A DNA stretch of 64,000 nucleotides. Origin: Gnetum montanum (taxonomy: Eukaryota; Streptophyta; Gnetopsida; Gnetales; Gnetaceae). The position numbers and the translations under genes are program-made. The notes under the pieces were generated by a model that saw nothing but the letters and a program-made list of their open reading frames with translations, made no database searches and was not told where the DNA came from. The stretch covers positions 855,908-919,907 of the forward strand of contig MNCI01020673.1 of the NCBI GenBank assembly GCA_015680685.1. Reading direction: 5' to 3'. Positions 11,034-22,500 of this stretch are shown one piece after another. Within the stretch, counting starts at the first letter, position 1, and each line of letters starts with the position of its first letter.

Positions 11034-12330
11034 TCAAAATAGTGAGTAGGTTTGTCCACCAATAGAGGTAGTATTGGTACTAGCTATTTTAGGCTCATGG
11101 AAAGGTTTGGTTTGTTGGATGTTGACCAAAAATTTCTTATCTGGGCTCTCAAGTTTGTAAATCATCATGGCCCTTGAAAGAAAAGTTGTATGAATAATAT
11201 AAGGTCCTTCCCACAACATTTGAAATTTAGTGCGTTGTGGCACATGTGTAGGGTTCTAATAAAGGACCTTATCTCTAGGTTGGTATTTAGCTTTCCTAAT
11301 TTTTAGGTCATGACATCATTTATTAAAAGCATTGTGCAATTCATTAGATGATAGGGTAACTAATCGGTTCTCATCTAGAAGGTTAAGGTTCATTAACCAT
11401 TCTTTTTGTGCTAGATTAATGTCAAGGCTGAGATCACACACCATAGATAGTGTATGGAGTTTTGCTTGAATAGGAAGCATTGGGAGTTTTCCATACTCTA
11501 ACTCGTAGGGAGAGTAGCCTATAGGGAGTTTCCATGTGGAGTGGTATGCCCAAAGAGCATCATTCAGTTTGGTGCTCTAGTCTCACCTATATTTGCTAAT
11601 GGTTCTTGTCAATATTTTCATAATCTCTCTATTGGTTACTTCAGCTTGACCATTTTCTTGAGGATGGTATGGTGTAGTCAGTTTGTGTTCAACTACTAAG
11701 CATTGCATCAACTTTCGAAAAGTCACACCTGTAAAATGTATACCATTGTTAGAAATAAGTGCATGAGGCACACCAAACCTATTAATGATTTATTGTTGAA
11801 CAAATTGTGTAGTGGTAGATGATGTACAATCTATAATAGTAGCTGCTTCTACCCACTTTGTGATATAGTCAACAACAACAACAATGTAGGCTTTTCCATT
11901 GGACATTAGTGTAATAGGCCCCAAAAAATCAATTCCCCATATGTTAAAGGGTTCTAAAGGTTGAATCCATTGTTGTGGATCCTTCACCCTAGCAGTCATT
12001 CCCCCATCACGTTGGCAGTACTCACAATATTGGATGAAATGATGAGCATCCTAGAACAATGTAGGCCAATAATATCCTGCAAGCAAGATTTTAATGCTTG
12101 TTCATCTCCTAGCATAATGACCCCCACAAGGACCCTCATGAGCATCTTGGAAAACTCATAATTAATCTACATTGGGAACATAGCATCAGACCAAGCCATC
12201 AGGACATACCTTATAAAGGTATCCATTGATTTCCATAAAATATTTGGCTTCTTGAAGAAACTTTTGTTTCTTTTTAGCATCCAACTCTTATGGTGTTTAT
12301 TGTGTAAGGAGATAGGTAATAATGCTACTA
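11034..12330 (-). pseudogene. integrase of copy 2 (broken)
   Basis: In element sense: the HHCC zinc region (about 12000-12180, with a QYCEYCQRDGGM block); the core domain beginning IWGIDFLGPI (about 11920-11960, first catalytic Asp in GIDF); an ISNNGIHFTG block near 11740 (second catalytic position Asn instead of Asp); HPQENGQAEVTNREI near 11640-11680, containing the conserved Glu; then the C-terminal KFQMLWEGPYIIH block (11195-11235) and KPFHEP end. Stops fall between the open stretches 11583-11771 and 11790-11999. The missing second Asp and the stops make it inactive. Confidence 0.85.
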
Positions 12331-12930
12331 TACCAATTTTTTCCCCTAGTTAATTAATTATTTGCTATACCTACAAAGAGGAATTTGTCAAGAAAGTGAT
12401 CAAAAAGTAGATGTTCATCCTCTTTGTTGTCCCATCTTAACCAAGATAGATGATTAGGAATAATGTTCTCGGTGCCTTTACAATCAATCATTGTAAGATC
12501 GAAATCTTGTAAGATTACGAGCCATCATATGATGCAAGGGCTCACCATTGGTTTATTCATTAGGAACAAAATTGTGCTATGGTCCATGTGTATAAATACC
12601 TTATAGCCCAACACATAGTGCCTAAACTTATCTAGTGCAAACACTATAGCCATTAATTCCTTTTCCGTTGTGGTGTAGTTGAGTTGTGCACTAGCAACAC
12701 TCCTACTTGCACAGTGGATGTAATATGGATGTTTTTGATCATCTAACTATGTAAGTATAGCTCCTAAAGCATAGTTGGATGTATCAGTCATTATGTGGAA
12801 TGGTCTGGACTAGTTAGGAGCTTGTAGAATAGGTGTTTCTATAAGCTTTTGTTTTAAAGTTTGAAAAGCTAACTCACATTCTCTGGTCCATTTGAAAGGT
12901 ATGTCATTTTTCATTAGTTCAACCAATGGT
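12331..12930 (-). pseudogene. RNase H of copy 2 (broken)
   Basis: In element sense the region contains SVASAQLNYTTTEKELMAI (about 12650-12715) with the catalytic Glu, and FALDKFRHYVLGYKVFIHMDH (about 12580-12650), which includes a catalytic Asp. The connection to integrase follows with a leucine-rich segment near 12420-12490. Several stops interrupt it. Confidence 0.75.
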
Positions 12931-13700
12931 TTTGTAACACTTGAAAAGTTCGTTATGAATCTTCTATAATAGCCAGTGTGTCCAAGGAATGATCATATGT
13001 CTTTTACAGTTTCAGGTTGGTGCATGATCCCTTGGATGACTTTAATCTTTTTGAGGTCTACCTCTATCCTTGTTTGTGAAATCTTATGCCCTAATACTAC
13101 ACCTTCTTAGAACATTAAATGGCTTTTTTGCTAGTTAAGCCTTAAATTGGTTTCAACACACTGCTTTAGTACTTTCTCTTATTGGTCCTGACTTGATCAA
13201 AGTTCACTTTGTAGGTGGAGAAGTCATCCATAAAGACCTCCACACCATTTCTTATTTGTTGCTGGAAGATACTTAGAACCAAATGTTGAAATGTTGCAGG
13301 AGAATTTCATAAGCCAAACAACATCTGTTTGTATGAAAATGTCCCCCAAGGACTTGTGAATGTGGTCTTGGATTAGTCTTCTAGTGCTATTTGGATTTGG
13401 TTGTATCCACTATATCCAGAAAACTATAGTAGCGATGCCCTGCAATGGTGTCTAAGACCTGGTCGACAAATGGCAATGGAAAGTGGTCTTTGAATGTTGC
13501 CATGTTTAGTAGCCTAAAGTCTATACACACCCTCCATTTACCTCCCTTTTTGAGCATAATAACTAATGGACTAACCCATTCACTATCAGCAATGGGGTAG
13601 ATGAACCTAGCTTTTAGAAGTTGTTCAATTTCTTCTTTAACCACTTGCTTCAGCTTTGGGTTCAATCGCCTCTACAGTTATTGTTAAGGCTTTATGGAGG
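12931..13700 (-). pseudogene. reverse transcriptase of copy 2 (broken)
   Basis: The open stretch 13387-13665 gives the fingers/palm start (KEEIEQLLKARFIYPIADSEW, then KWRVCIDFRLLN and HFPLPFVDQVLD). After a frameshift the catalytic box reads VFMDDFSTYK at about 13210-13240, so the two catalytic Asp residues are intact here. The C-terminal GHTGYYRRFI-like thumb is near 12960-13000. Stops and frameshifts prevent a full product. Confidence 0.85.
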
Positions 13701-14186
13701 GGTCAATGTAAATCCTATGTTGGCATATCCTAGGGTCTATTTTGGTTAATTCAAGATATGACCAAGTAAAGGCTTTTGACCATTTGTTTGCCAATTTCAG
13801 CAGCCTCTCTTTTAATTGAGTGAGCTTAGCATAATAATTACTAGTTTTCAATTTTTGAGAAATGTGTACTCCATACCAGTGGGCAATGGTTTTAACTCTA
13901 GGGGCTCTTTCTTAAAGTTTTTAGGGTTTTCCAACTTCCCCTAGTTGATATTTTCAATGTTGAGACTTGAAAGTTGACAATGGACTTACTCTAATGTGTT
14001 TATGCTATTGATGTAAGCGTAATTCAAACCCTCAGTTGGTTCCATGCATATAGTTGAGTTGCTCTCTTGGTCAGCTATTAGCCACCAGGTGCCTTCCTAT
14101 CTTGTGGCTACTACATATAGGTGCCTTTGTATGTTAGTTACTTGTGCACACTGGTTTCATGTAGGCAATGTTAGACGTTGTACGAA

Positions 14187-14600
14187 TTAGAACTTTTGCA
14201 CACAATTACACCCTATGTTACTGTATGCGATGCACGGAACTTTCTTCTTCTTGATCTTTCCAAACGTATTTTCCTTTGATATCTCTAGGGAAAGATCATG
14301 TATTCTTAGGTGTGCATCAATTATTCTTAGCCATGCTCTTTTCATTATGATTGCAAAGTATCTCTTACAGTTGTTGAATTGAATCACTAGGAAGTCGACT
14401 GGATACGACCATCCACAAATAGTGGTAACAATGTCCTCCACTAGTCCTAATGAGAAAGTGATGGATCGGTGGTTAGCTCTAAACAAATGTTACTCTTTTT
14501 TAGTGGAGGCAGGTTCTAGGCTTTGTACATTTCTTGAGAGATTAAGTTGACACCAGAACCTAAATCCAAAAGATCTTTGCATGGCTCATTCCCAATGATT
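14187..14600 (-). pseudogene. aspartic protease of copy 2 (active site changed)
   Basis: The retroviral-type protease begins near 14560 in element sense with LLDLGSGVNLISQEMYKA. The active-site triplet is Asp-Leu-Gly rather than Asp-Ser/Thr-Gly. It then runs through ITFSLGLVEDIVTTICGWSYPVDFLVIQ (14395-14460) and an IMKRAW block, the decayed form of IIMGRPWL. Copy 3 keeps DSG at the same place. The pro-RT linker covers 13701-14186. Confidence 0.75.
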
Positions 14601-17224
14601 TGTAAATATATAAGAGGACTCCTAGGATTGGAGAATTTCCTAGGAAGATGGCCAGCCTTAATCCAATCGGTAATGGCATGTGTCAACATGACTGTGTGTG
14701 TTGAATGTGGCCTTTGATTTGAAGGGAGTCTCAGAGTTTCAAATGATGGTGAGGCCTTTGGATAGTTAGCCGCTTGTGATTGTAAGGAATTGGTTGGATT
14801 GTTGGTCCTAAAGAAAGGTCTCTTCTTTACATGGTTTTTTGAACCAATAGTAGGGTGAGGATTAATAGCCCTTGTAGCGTTATGTTGTTGCAGCTAGGTA
14901 GGGAGCTCACCCTACATGGCTGGAGCAGGTGGTAATGGAGTTAAGGATGGAAGAGATGCAACCGGATGAGAAGAATAGTATGTTTGTGGAACATCTTCCC
15001 TAGGAGAAGGGGTTCTATAATACTCATGGATTTTGTAGTGAGGTTGGGGAGCAACGTGACTAGGAGAGTCATGTGGATAGATTGGTTGCTGCATGTAGTA
15101 TCCATATGAGTCAGGTTGATAGTAAGGGTTCTATTTACGTGGTGGTGGCATTTCCCATTATTGTGGGTGCTGCCACTATTGGTACTACTCATTTTGTTGT
15201 GGTGGAGTTCCACTTGGATAATACATCAAGGGTTGGTGGAACTGTCTTGGGTTACCTTGGGGATAAGATAACCTTCGGGGTGTTTGCCTTGTGTTTAATT
15301 GTGGGTTGAGTGCATACATCCCAAACTCCTGTAGATGTGAGATTATAGGGAATAATCCCTTAGGATGGTCATATTGGCATATTTCACATCCACTGTCATT
15401 GTCTATATCCGAATCCACAACCTCTTCGATGATGGAAACTTTGCTCTTACCTTTGTTACATGCATATTTAGCTTCTCTCTTTTTTTCTCCTTTCTTGATG
15501 ACTACCTTCCTCTTTAGACTCCTCTACTATTTTTATAACTATTTAAAATCTATTATCTAGGGAGTCCCACATTTAGTCCATGTTTGCTGATACTTTCGAT
15601 GCAAGTTTTTGAATGGGCAAGGTTTTTCTATTCACCATCTCTTTAATTGGTGACTCTTCTTCATCCTCACAAAATCTAACTCCCTTATTTCAGAGGGAAG
15701 GATCTTTGTTATATTCTTCTGCACTCTCTCTTTTCCTTAAATCACCTTCCTCTTTAGCAACTTGCTCCAACAATCTTTGTACTTGATGGGCCCTAATCTT
15801 AGATAGCCTTCCTTGGCCATAAGTCCCAAGGGTTCTTCATGTTTTGTGCCTAAGCCCATCTGCGAGGTGGCGTAGTTGTTTCCTTTACAAGTAACCAAGG
15901 CATGGGCAATGATGTAATAGTGCATAATATTAGCCCATGGAAGCATCCAAGGGTTCATGTCCTCCTTGTTTCCATCCTCGGATTTTCTCTCATAAGTTGG
16001 ACACTCGGGAGTATGTTTGATACTTATCATTGAATAGTTCTAACATGGTACTCCATCAACGAATGGATTCTAGTTCTAAGGATTGGTACTAGCTTTCTAC
16101 TTCCTTAATCAGTGTCCATGGAAATAGCTTGAGCTTGTTCCACTTACTTTCTATGTTTCACAAGGCATATGCATTGTGAAATGCTTGCAAATGATTTTGA
16201 GGATCAACGTTGTATCCCTCTTCAAATCGTGGGATATTGTTCATGTCTAATATTTTGATCCTACTATCTTTTTGGTGCCTCGTTGGGATTCTAACAGCCT
16301 CAGTTATATCTAGCATACTTCGGGTGGCAAGTAGGGGTTCATCATGATTGTACTATCTATGGTGTCTATGATGCCTATGTTGTTCCCTACTCTCTCTTCT
16401 CTCATGATGAGTTTCTCTAGAATGCCCTCATCCCCTTTCTTGGATACTTTGTCTATGATTCCTGTTTTTCTTACCATTATTCTCAAGGTCTTTTCCTTTG
16501 TGACTACATCCAAATCCTAAAGGAGAGGGTGAAGGAGATGATGAAGGTGAAGAAGAAGGAGGACCATCATCATAATGGTGCTTGCTTTCTTCTCTTCGGT
16601 GGTCATGCCCTTGATCGTAGTTACGATCAGAATGTCCATCTTTGTCATGTGTTAGTGTTCCTTTTTTAGACCCTTTGTGTCTGTTGGTACCAAAATCTAG
16701 GTTATGGATAGTTGAGTGAAGATTCTGATACAAAACCCCTTGAACAAAGTCAAAGGAAGGAACATCATTATGTGGGAGACCTCCTGAGGTAGGTTCACCA
16801 CCCTCAATTTCACTTATGACATGTAGGACATTTTGAGATAACTTCCCCTTCATGGATTCATGATGTCTCTCTTGTTGTAGATCCCTTTAATGTTGTGCCT
16901 CCATGGGTCGAGACTCTCTTGAGTCATGATCATGCACAAAATACTCTACTTGTAAGTGTTGCATACCAATTCATGTGAGATTATGAAGAAGCATGCCCAA
17001 GACTAAGCGATCAGGGGTAACACTATGTTACCTTCTAAATAACGCCAATGTAGTTGTTCATCCTGGTGGAGGATAAAGGTAAAGTTTGGCATATACTCAT
17101 TGAGATGAACGTATACCACACAAAACTGTTGGGGTATTGGCAGATCATCATGTGTACTACACCTCTGATTGTTTATTGTATCAAACCTAGGCAGTGAATT
17201 ACTCTCGTAAGAAGAAAGAGACAT
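14601..17224 (-). pseudogene. gag polyprotein of copy 2 (broken)
   Basis: In element sense it starts at 17224 with an MSLSSYESNSLPRF segment and a conserved FTFILHQDEQLHWRYLEGNI block (about 17045-17110) shared by all family-A gags and by element F. A His/Ser/Asp-rich, low-complexity stretch follows (16430-16850), then the retrotransposon-gag core (about 15730-16250; compare copy 1 at 34690-35115) and a Pro/Gln/His-rich C-terminal part (14910-15420). No CCHC zinc knuckle was seen. Broken by numerous stops. Confidence 0.75.
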
Positions 17225-17343
17225 GATTGTCTATTTAGTGTGCAATATCCCTCCTTTTAATAATTGTAAAATAACCAACCTTGAGGGTTTGTTCCAACAA
17301 TGGGAAGATTTCCTAAATTCTAGCTAGCACACAAACAACAAAG

Positions 17344-17362
17344 TCCCTAACAACGACAGCAA
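17344..17362 (-). other. primer binding site of copy 2 (tRNA-Asp type, decayed)
   Basis: Next to the 5' LTR, in element sense, the sequence is TTGCTGTCGTTGTTAGGGAC. Copy 1 has the better preserved TTGGCGCCGTTGTCAGGGAC, which is complementary to the 3' end of plant tRNA-Asp (…CCCGGCAACGGCGCCA, established knowledge). Confidence 0.75.
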
Positions 17363-18217
17363 TGATGAGCGGCGAGGTATCCCTACACTCAACCATACGA
17401 ATACAAGCATACATGCACGATCCATTTGAATTCCAAGGACTAAGTGCTTATGCGCCTTTACAAAACCTAGACAGGTTAGATAATCATTTTCTTCCCAAGA
17501 TTAATTGTATAGTGCGATTGTATGGTTAAGTAAACTTAAGGTATATGATTTTTATATATATTTTTGTTTTATGTCCTAGTGCTACAAAGGGAGAAGTGAA
17601 CTAATTAAGTAACAAATGTAATTTAACTAATCGACTATGCTCCAACTAGTCCTAACACTAGCATCCATTCTCACTTGCTTTCCACATCCTAAATCGATGC
17701 AACACTACTGGAATTACCAAACGCTAATCATTACTGGGTTACCAAGTGTTCCATGCATGCTCGAAGTGGTCGTACTAAGTGTGCTTACTTGGAAGAGTTA
17801 ACAAGGTGAGAGAGAGAACATTAATTAGCTAAGGAAAGTATTAAATAACTGTAAATAACATTAAATAAGCTATTCTGAATGTTGCAATTTTTACCACAAA
17901 GTTCATTTTTATTTCCGGCCATAAGGTGTGCTCAGGTACACAATGCTCGAATAAAGATCCATTTACTTTATGACTCCTACTACAGGCACTCAGAAATAAT
18001 TCTAACTCTTAGAAGGGAAAAAGGCAAGAGTTTGGTAAGGGACTAAGACTAAATTCACTTACTATTTTTCTATTGCCAAATCAAGTGCACCCACCTATTA
18101 TTTATAGGTGGCAAGACAGGCCCCAATATCGGATATCTAATATCACTTTGAAGGCTCAGATATCGCATACGTGATATTGCGGATGCAATATCATAGCCCC
18201 AATATCGTAGCTCATCA
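17363..18217 (-). repeat. 5' LTR of copy 2
   Basis: It begins TGATGAGCGGCGAGG and ends CTCATCA, matching 8261-9098 throughout. A TATTTATA (TATAAATA in element sense) lies at 18099-18106. The 100 bases between it and the LTR end carry GATATCGC-type dyads with CpG-to-TpG/CpA variants. Confidence 0.92.
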
Positions 18218-18222
18218 AGTAT
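18218..18222. repeat. right target duplication of copy 2 (AGTAT)
   Basis: Pairs with ATTAT at 8256-8260; one mismatch. Confidence 0.7.
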
Positions 18223-19242
18223 AGTTAGATCTAATTTCAACAAAAGATAAGTTGATAATGGTAAAAACTAGAGTCAAATATGTAGAGAATGAAGTGTAGA
18301 GATTGTAAGAAGAATTATCTACCTTAAGAGCATAAAGGCAAGACCTTGCATGATAAATTACACTATATCAGCTAGATCAATTTAGAAGTGAGTAGGTAGT
18401 TCAACCTGTGATCAAAAAAATTCAAGTAGAGATTGAAAAGGAAAAGGCAACATGGAACACCTTTGTGATGGAAGCCTAAACATATGCTCATTCCAAAGCA
18501 TTAACTATCCTTAAGGAAAAGAATAAAAAGATTACTATAGAAAATATGAGATTGATAGATGTAGAAAAGAAAAAGAATGTTCTTAAAGAAAGCATTGATT
18601 AGTTAAGAGAATAATTTGTTAGAGTCAATCAAGATTTGAGGAAACTAACCAAAGAAAATAGAACCTTATCAATGGAAGAACTCTAGAAAGTCTACCAAAA
18701 GTTAGCAATTGAGATTAGTGTGTGGAAAAATAAGGCCAAAAAAACATGAAAGACTCAAGAAACACTTCAGGAACCTAGTAGGAATCTATGAGCATATCAA
18801 CAAAAAAGAAATTCAGATGGCCAAGGCCAAAATTAGCACCATAACCACAGAGACACCTAATTAGCAATCCATCCTAGACAACCTTGCCCATGTTCAGCAA
18901 GTTGAAGTGAAAAACAAAGACTTGTATATTGATGACCTCACAGAATACATGATATTAGAAAATCTTAGATATGCTAATATAGCTATGCTTACAGTGGGTA
19001 GACCATGAAATGAACTTGAGTAGCAAGTAGCCACAACTTATGCATTATATGAGAAGAGTTTGCAAAAAGAAAGGATGCATGAAAAAAAATTGCATATTGT
19101 AAACTCAAAGCTCAAAGTGGTTGAAACTAGCTACTAGGATCAAAAGGATGTAGTAGAAAACCCAAAATGATCAACTATCAAGAATAAAGAAAAGTGGTTG
19201 GGGAATTTGAAGAAGAAAGATGGTGGTTTGCATCTTGGTATG
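18223..19242 (+). pseudogene. coiled-coil part of the family-B protein (element C)
   Basis: This continues the host protein after copy 2. Reading through stops it gives a long, highly charged, heptad-like sequence (EIEKEKATWNTF, LKEKNKKITIENMRL and VNQDLRKLTKENRTL blocks at about 18435-18670), collinear with 29390-30350 of element D. Many Gln positions are now TAG or TAA. It ends in a WYV-like segment at the insertion site of copy 3. No catalytic motif is visible. A structural, gag-like role is inferred. Confidence 0.65.
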
Positions 19243-19857
19243 TGATGAGTGGCGAGGTACCCATACACTCAACCATATGAATACAAGCATCTCACGCGCG
19301 ATTCGGTCGAACTCCAAGGACTAAGTGTTTATGTGCCCTCATGGAACACTTAAGGTTAATCAATCGTTGTCTTTCCATACTTACTTGTATTGTCACAGTT
19401 TTATGGTTAAGTAAGTCTGAGGTATATGATTTTTATGTCTTTTATCTTTTTAACGCCTATGCTAAGAGGGAAGGGTGAAGAGACTAAGTGACTAATCGTT
19501 TGCTAACTAAGTTCTAATCATCCTAGCATCAGTATCCATTCCCACTTTCTGCACACACCCTGAACTAGTGCAATGCTATTCGGATTACCAAACACTACTC
19601 GTTACTAGGTTACCAAGCATTACACACATGCTCAAAGCGGTCGTACTGAATGCACTTAACTAGGAGAGTTAAGGGTTGAGAGAGATTAATTATCTAAGAA
19701 AGCATTTAAACATTTAACATTAATTAAATCCTATTTAGCTAGTCCACATGCTGCAAGGTTTATCAGAAAGTTNGCAATATCGCAAGGGTGGACATGATAT
19801 CGCAGATGCGATATAGTGTATGCAATATCATGGCCCGTGCGATATTGCATCTCATCA
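19243..19857 (-). repeat. 3' LTR of copy 3 (incomplete at an N)
   Basis: It starts TGATGAGTGGCGAGG and ends CTCATCA. Relative to sisters, about 240 bases are missing at the single N (19773), including the TATA box. The loss coincides with the N, so it may be an assembly gap and not a real deletion. The GATATCGC-type dyads are present right of the N. Confidence 0.85.
19773..19773. other. single N, probable collapsed gap
   Basis: The N falls exactly where the LTR alignment jumps from the mid-LTR GTTTATCAGAAAGTT to the U3 dyads. Sister LTRs have about 240 bases there. Confidence 0.7.
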
Positions 19858-19874
19858 TACCCCCATGATTGAAT
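19858..19874 (-). other. polypurine tract of copy 3
   Basis: In element sense, TTCAATCATGGGGGTA lies directly before the LTR start TGATGAG. Confidence 0.8.
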
Positions 19875-21800
19875 GAAAACTCGTCCTTGAGTTCCTTACA
19901 AAATATTGGGAAAGTATGGGATTATTGACTGGAATGATACTAATGGTGAATGGAATGACATGTGAATGGATCATCAGTACAATACATGAAACAATAGTAT
20001 TCATGCCAATCAAGAGTGAACACTATACACATTTGACATCCAGCCTTATTCGGCAGCTGGAAGAGAAGAGAGAAGAGAGAGAGAAGAAGAAAGAAGTTTG
20101 TTGCTGCTGATGCTAAGATTGTGCTTTTCATTGTCCATCCATAAGCACGTCATCAGTCTTGTTCCTTGCATAACTACTTCAGCACCAGTCCATTCCAAGT
20201 GTTCCCTCCAGATCCAGTCCATTGTTGTATGATTGCCATCTGCACACAAAACATAGTCTGATATTAGCAAGGGTAAATGAATCACAATGTAGTTAATACC
20301 TTACCTTGGTGTAAGGTCCATTGGATGAGTTGTAATATGGCTAATGCAGATCTGGAGATATAATACTGATGACTACCCAAGGTGTAGGGTTTAGGAGAAA
20401 ATCAAAAAAATTGGACCAGGACTCCCATGACTGAGAGTGAACCTCCAGTAGCAACAGAATGGAAAATGATAAGGAATAAGAAAGATGAAGAAAAAGAAAC
20501 AATGGCAACACTGATAAAATGGATGTCAAAGATGGAAATGAAAAAAATAAATGGTGATTGATAAAATGTTTAAAGGAAAGAAATTAATGGATGCACCAAA
20601 TAGGAATGCTAGTGGATCCTTCCCAAAGCAGGCTCATGCCCTTAATGCCCTGACAATCCCACATTCAAAGAGTTTTTAGGATCTAGGAATGTCATTTAGA
20701 AGAAAGAGTTAAAGTCTTAACCACAAGAATTTACCAAAAAGATAACAATTCATCAACCAAAATATTGACTATTGATACAACTGGCAATGAGGTGAAAAAT
20801 GGAGAAAGAAGGATGGAAAGAAGAAGATGGAATGGAGTCTCAAGAACAAGGTGGTGTACAGCCCCTTGTGTATTAATGGTTAATGTGACTTAGTAGATCT
20901 CATTCCAAATCCAACCTCAAAAAATCTTCATCCAGTGACTTCACATTAATACATTTGGCCAATCCACCCACTTGAGGTAACGAGAATGCTTCCGCCAAAA
21001 AGTCACCACCATTCCAACGAAACAAACAAGGAAAAAGTAGGAAGCAAGAAGGGCCTTAGTTAGAGGGAACATTTTTATTTAGTTCCATAACCAATTCTTG
21101 TAGCCCAAATGATTATTTCGTATAAGGTATGTGCTTTGAATTCTCACTATTTTTTTAATGTTTATGCGTGAGAATCACACCATGCAAAGACTTATTTTTA
21201 TTAGATCAGCTTCCCAATAATGGAACAACATCGAAATGGTACAAAAGACTCAAGAAGAAAACATCCAATCACCCAAGAGAATGGCCAGCAAAAATGCATA
21301 AAATCCCCTTGAAGTCACACCCTTTTAATCCTTGAATCCTTCCTTAGTTTGAGAAATACTCAATCATCAATTTGTTGATAGTTCTTATTGTTTAAGGAAG
21401 GAGACTGTACAGTTCCAAGCCAAGAGAGACCATAGAAATTCATGGATGGATGATGACATGGACTCATTGCTTGTTATATCAAAAGAACCATACCAAAGTA
21501 TCAACATCATAACTCAAAGGTAAAAACAAAACATTAGCAATCAATGGAATACAATTCATACCATCTTCAGAGAACTTATTAAGTGACAAACTTAACAAAA
21601 CAAAAATAAAAATAAAAACAAAAATAAATAAACACAAAAATAAATGAAGAAGTATGAACAATGTTGCAAAACAAAAATAAGAAAAGTTAAAGAAATTTGT
21701 AAAATAAAAATGTGTAAAACAAAAATGTAAAAAGGAACTGAGGGCCTCAATTGATCAGCATAGGTGGCCATCTCCCCCATGACTGAATTGAAAGGGAGAG
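19875..21800 (-). other. 3' region of copy 3
   Basis: Collinear with 9117-11033 of copy 2 and 36911-38990 of copy 1. It holds an A-rich tandem (21590-21735) and further (C/T)AGTCATGGGGG-like motifs at 20422-20434 and 21775-21790. No gene is supported; open stretches here are chance products of the A-rich tract. Confidence 0.75.
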
Positions 21801-22139
21801 ATCCAAAATAATGAGCACTTTTTTGAATTTCTTAGAAGTGTCCAACTTCTCCTAATTGATGTTTTCAGGTTAAGGGTTGGAAGTTGGCGATGCTCTTGCT
21901 CCAGTGTATCTATGCTTTCGACGTGGCTACAAGTTGGTCCCCCAATTAGTTCCATGCACATTGATGAGTTTCTCTCTTGATTAGCTATCAACCACTAGGT
22001 GTTCTCTTGTTGTGTGGTTGCTACATACAAGCACTTTTGTATGTTAACTTCTTGGGCACACTGGTTGCATGCAGGAGATGCTGAACATTCCTATACACCA
22101 TCACCCTCTATATCACTATATGTCATGCATGGAACCTTC

Positions 22140-22500
22140 TTGTTCTCGATCTTTCCATAAGTGTTTTCCTTAAATATTTACAAGAAAAGATTGTGGATTC
22201 CGAGACATGCATTTATGGTACTTAGCCATGCCCTCCCCATTATTATTGGGAAGTCCCCTTTGTCATTGTTGACTTGTATCACTAGGAAATCAGCAGGGCA
22301 TGACCACCCACACACAGTGGTAATGATGTCCTCCACCAGTCCCAAGGGAACAGTGATGGACTGGTCAACCATCTCTAAGTGAATATTTCTCTTATTTAGT
22401 GGAGGTAGGTTCCAAGATTTATACATTTCTTATGATATCAAGTTGACTTTGGAACCTGAGTCAAGAAGAGCTTTATGTGGTTCATTTTCGGTGACTTGGA
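22140..22500 (-). pseudogene. aspartic protease of copy 3 (DSG kept)
   Basis: In element sense the active site reads LLDSGSKVNLIS (about 22450-22485), with Asp-Ser-Gly as in pepsin-like retroelement proteases. A stop follows, then EMYKSWNLPPL, ITVPLGLVEDIITTVCGW, PADFLVIQ and FPIIMGRAWL (22200-22420). GRAWL corresponds to the flap/terminal Gly-Arg-Pro-Phe/Trp block of gypsy proteases. One stop after the active site breaks the frame. It is the least changed protease in the window. Confidence 0.8.

Larger units (their letters stand above)
8261..18217 (-). mobile_element. family-A Ty3/gypsy element, copy 2 (gag-pro-RT-RNaseH-IN)
   Basis: The element of 9,957 bp lies on the minus strand. LTRs are 8261-9098 (3') and 17363-18217 (5'), with a tRNA-Asp-like primer site just inside the 5' LTR, gag, protease, RT, RNase H and integrase in that order, a 2-kb 3' region, and a polypurine tract before the 3' LTR. 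Protease-RT-RNaseH-IN order places it in Ty3/gypsy. Frames are broken by stops and frameshifts, but this is the most complete family-A copy here and the reference for the others. Confidence 0.92.
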
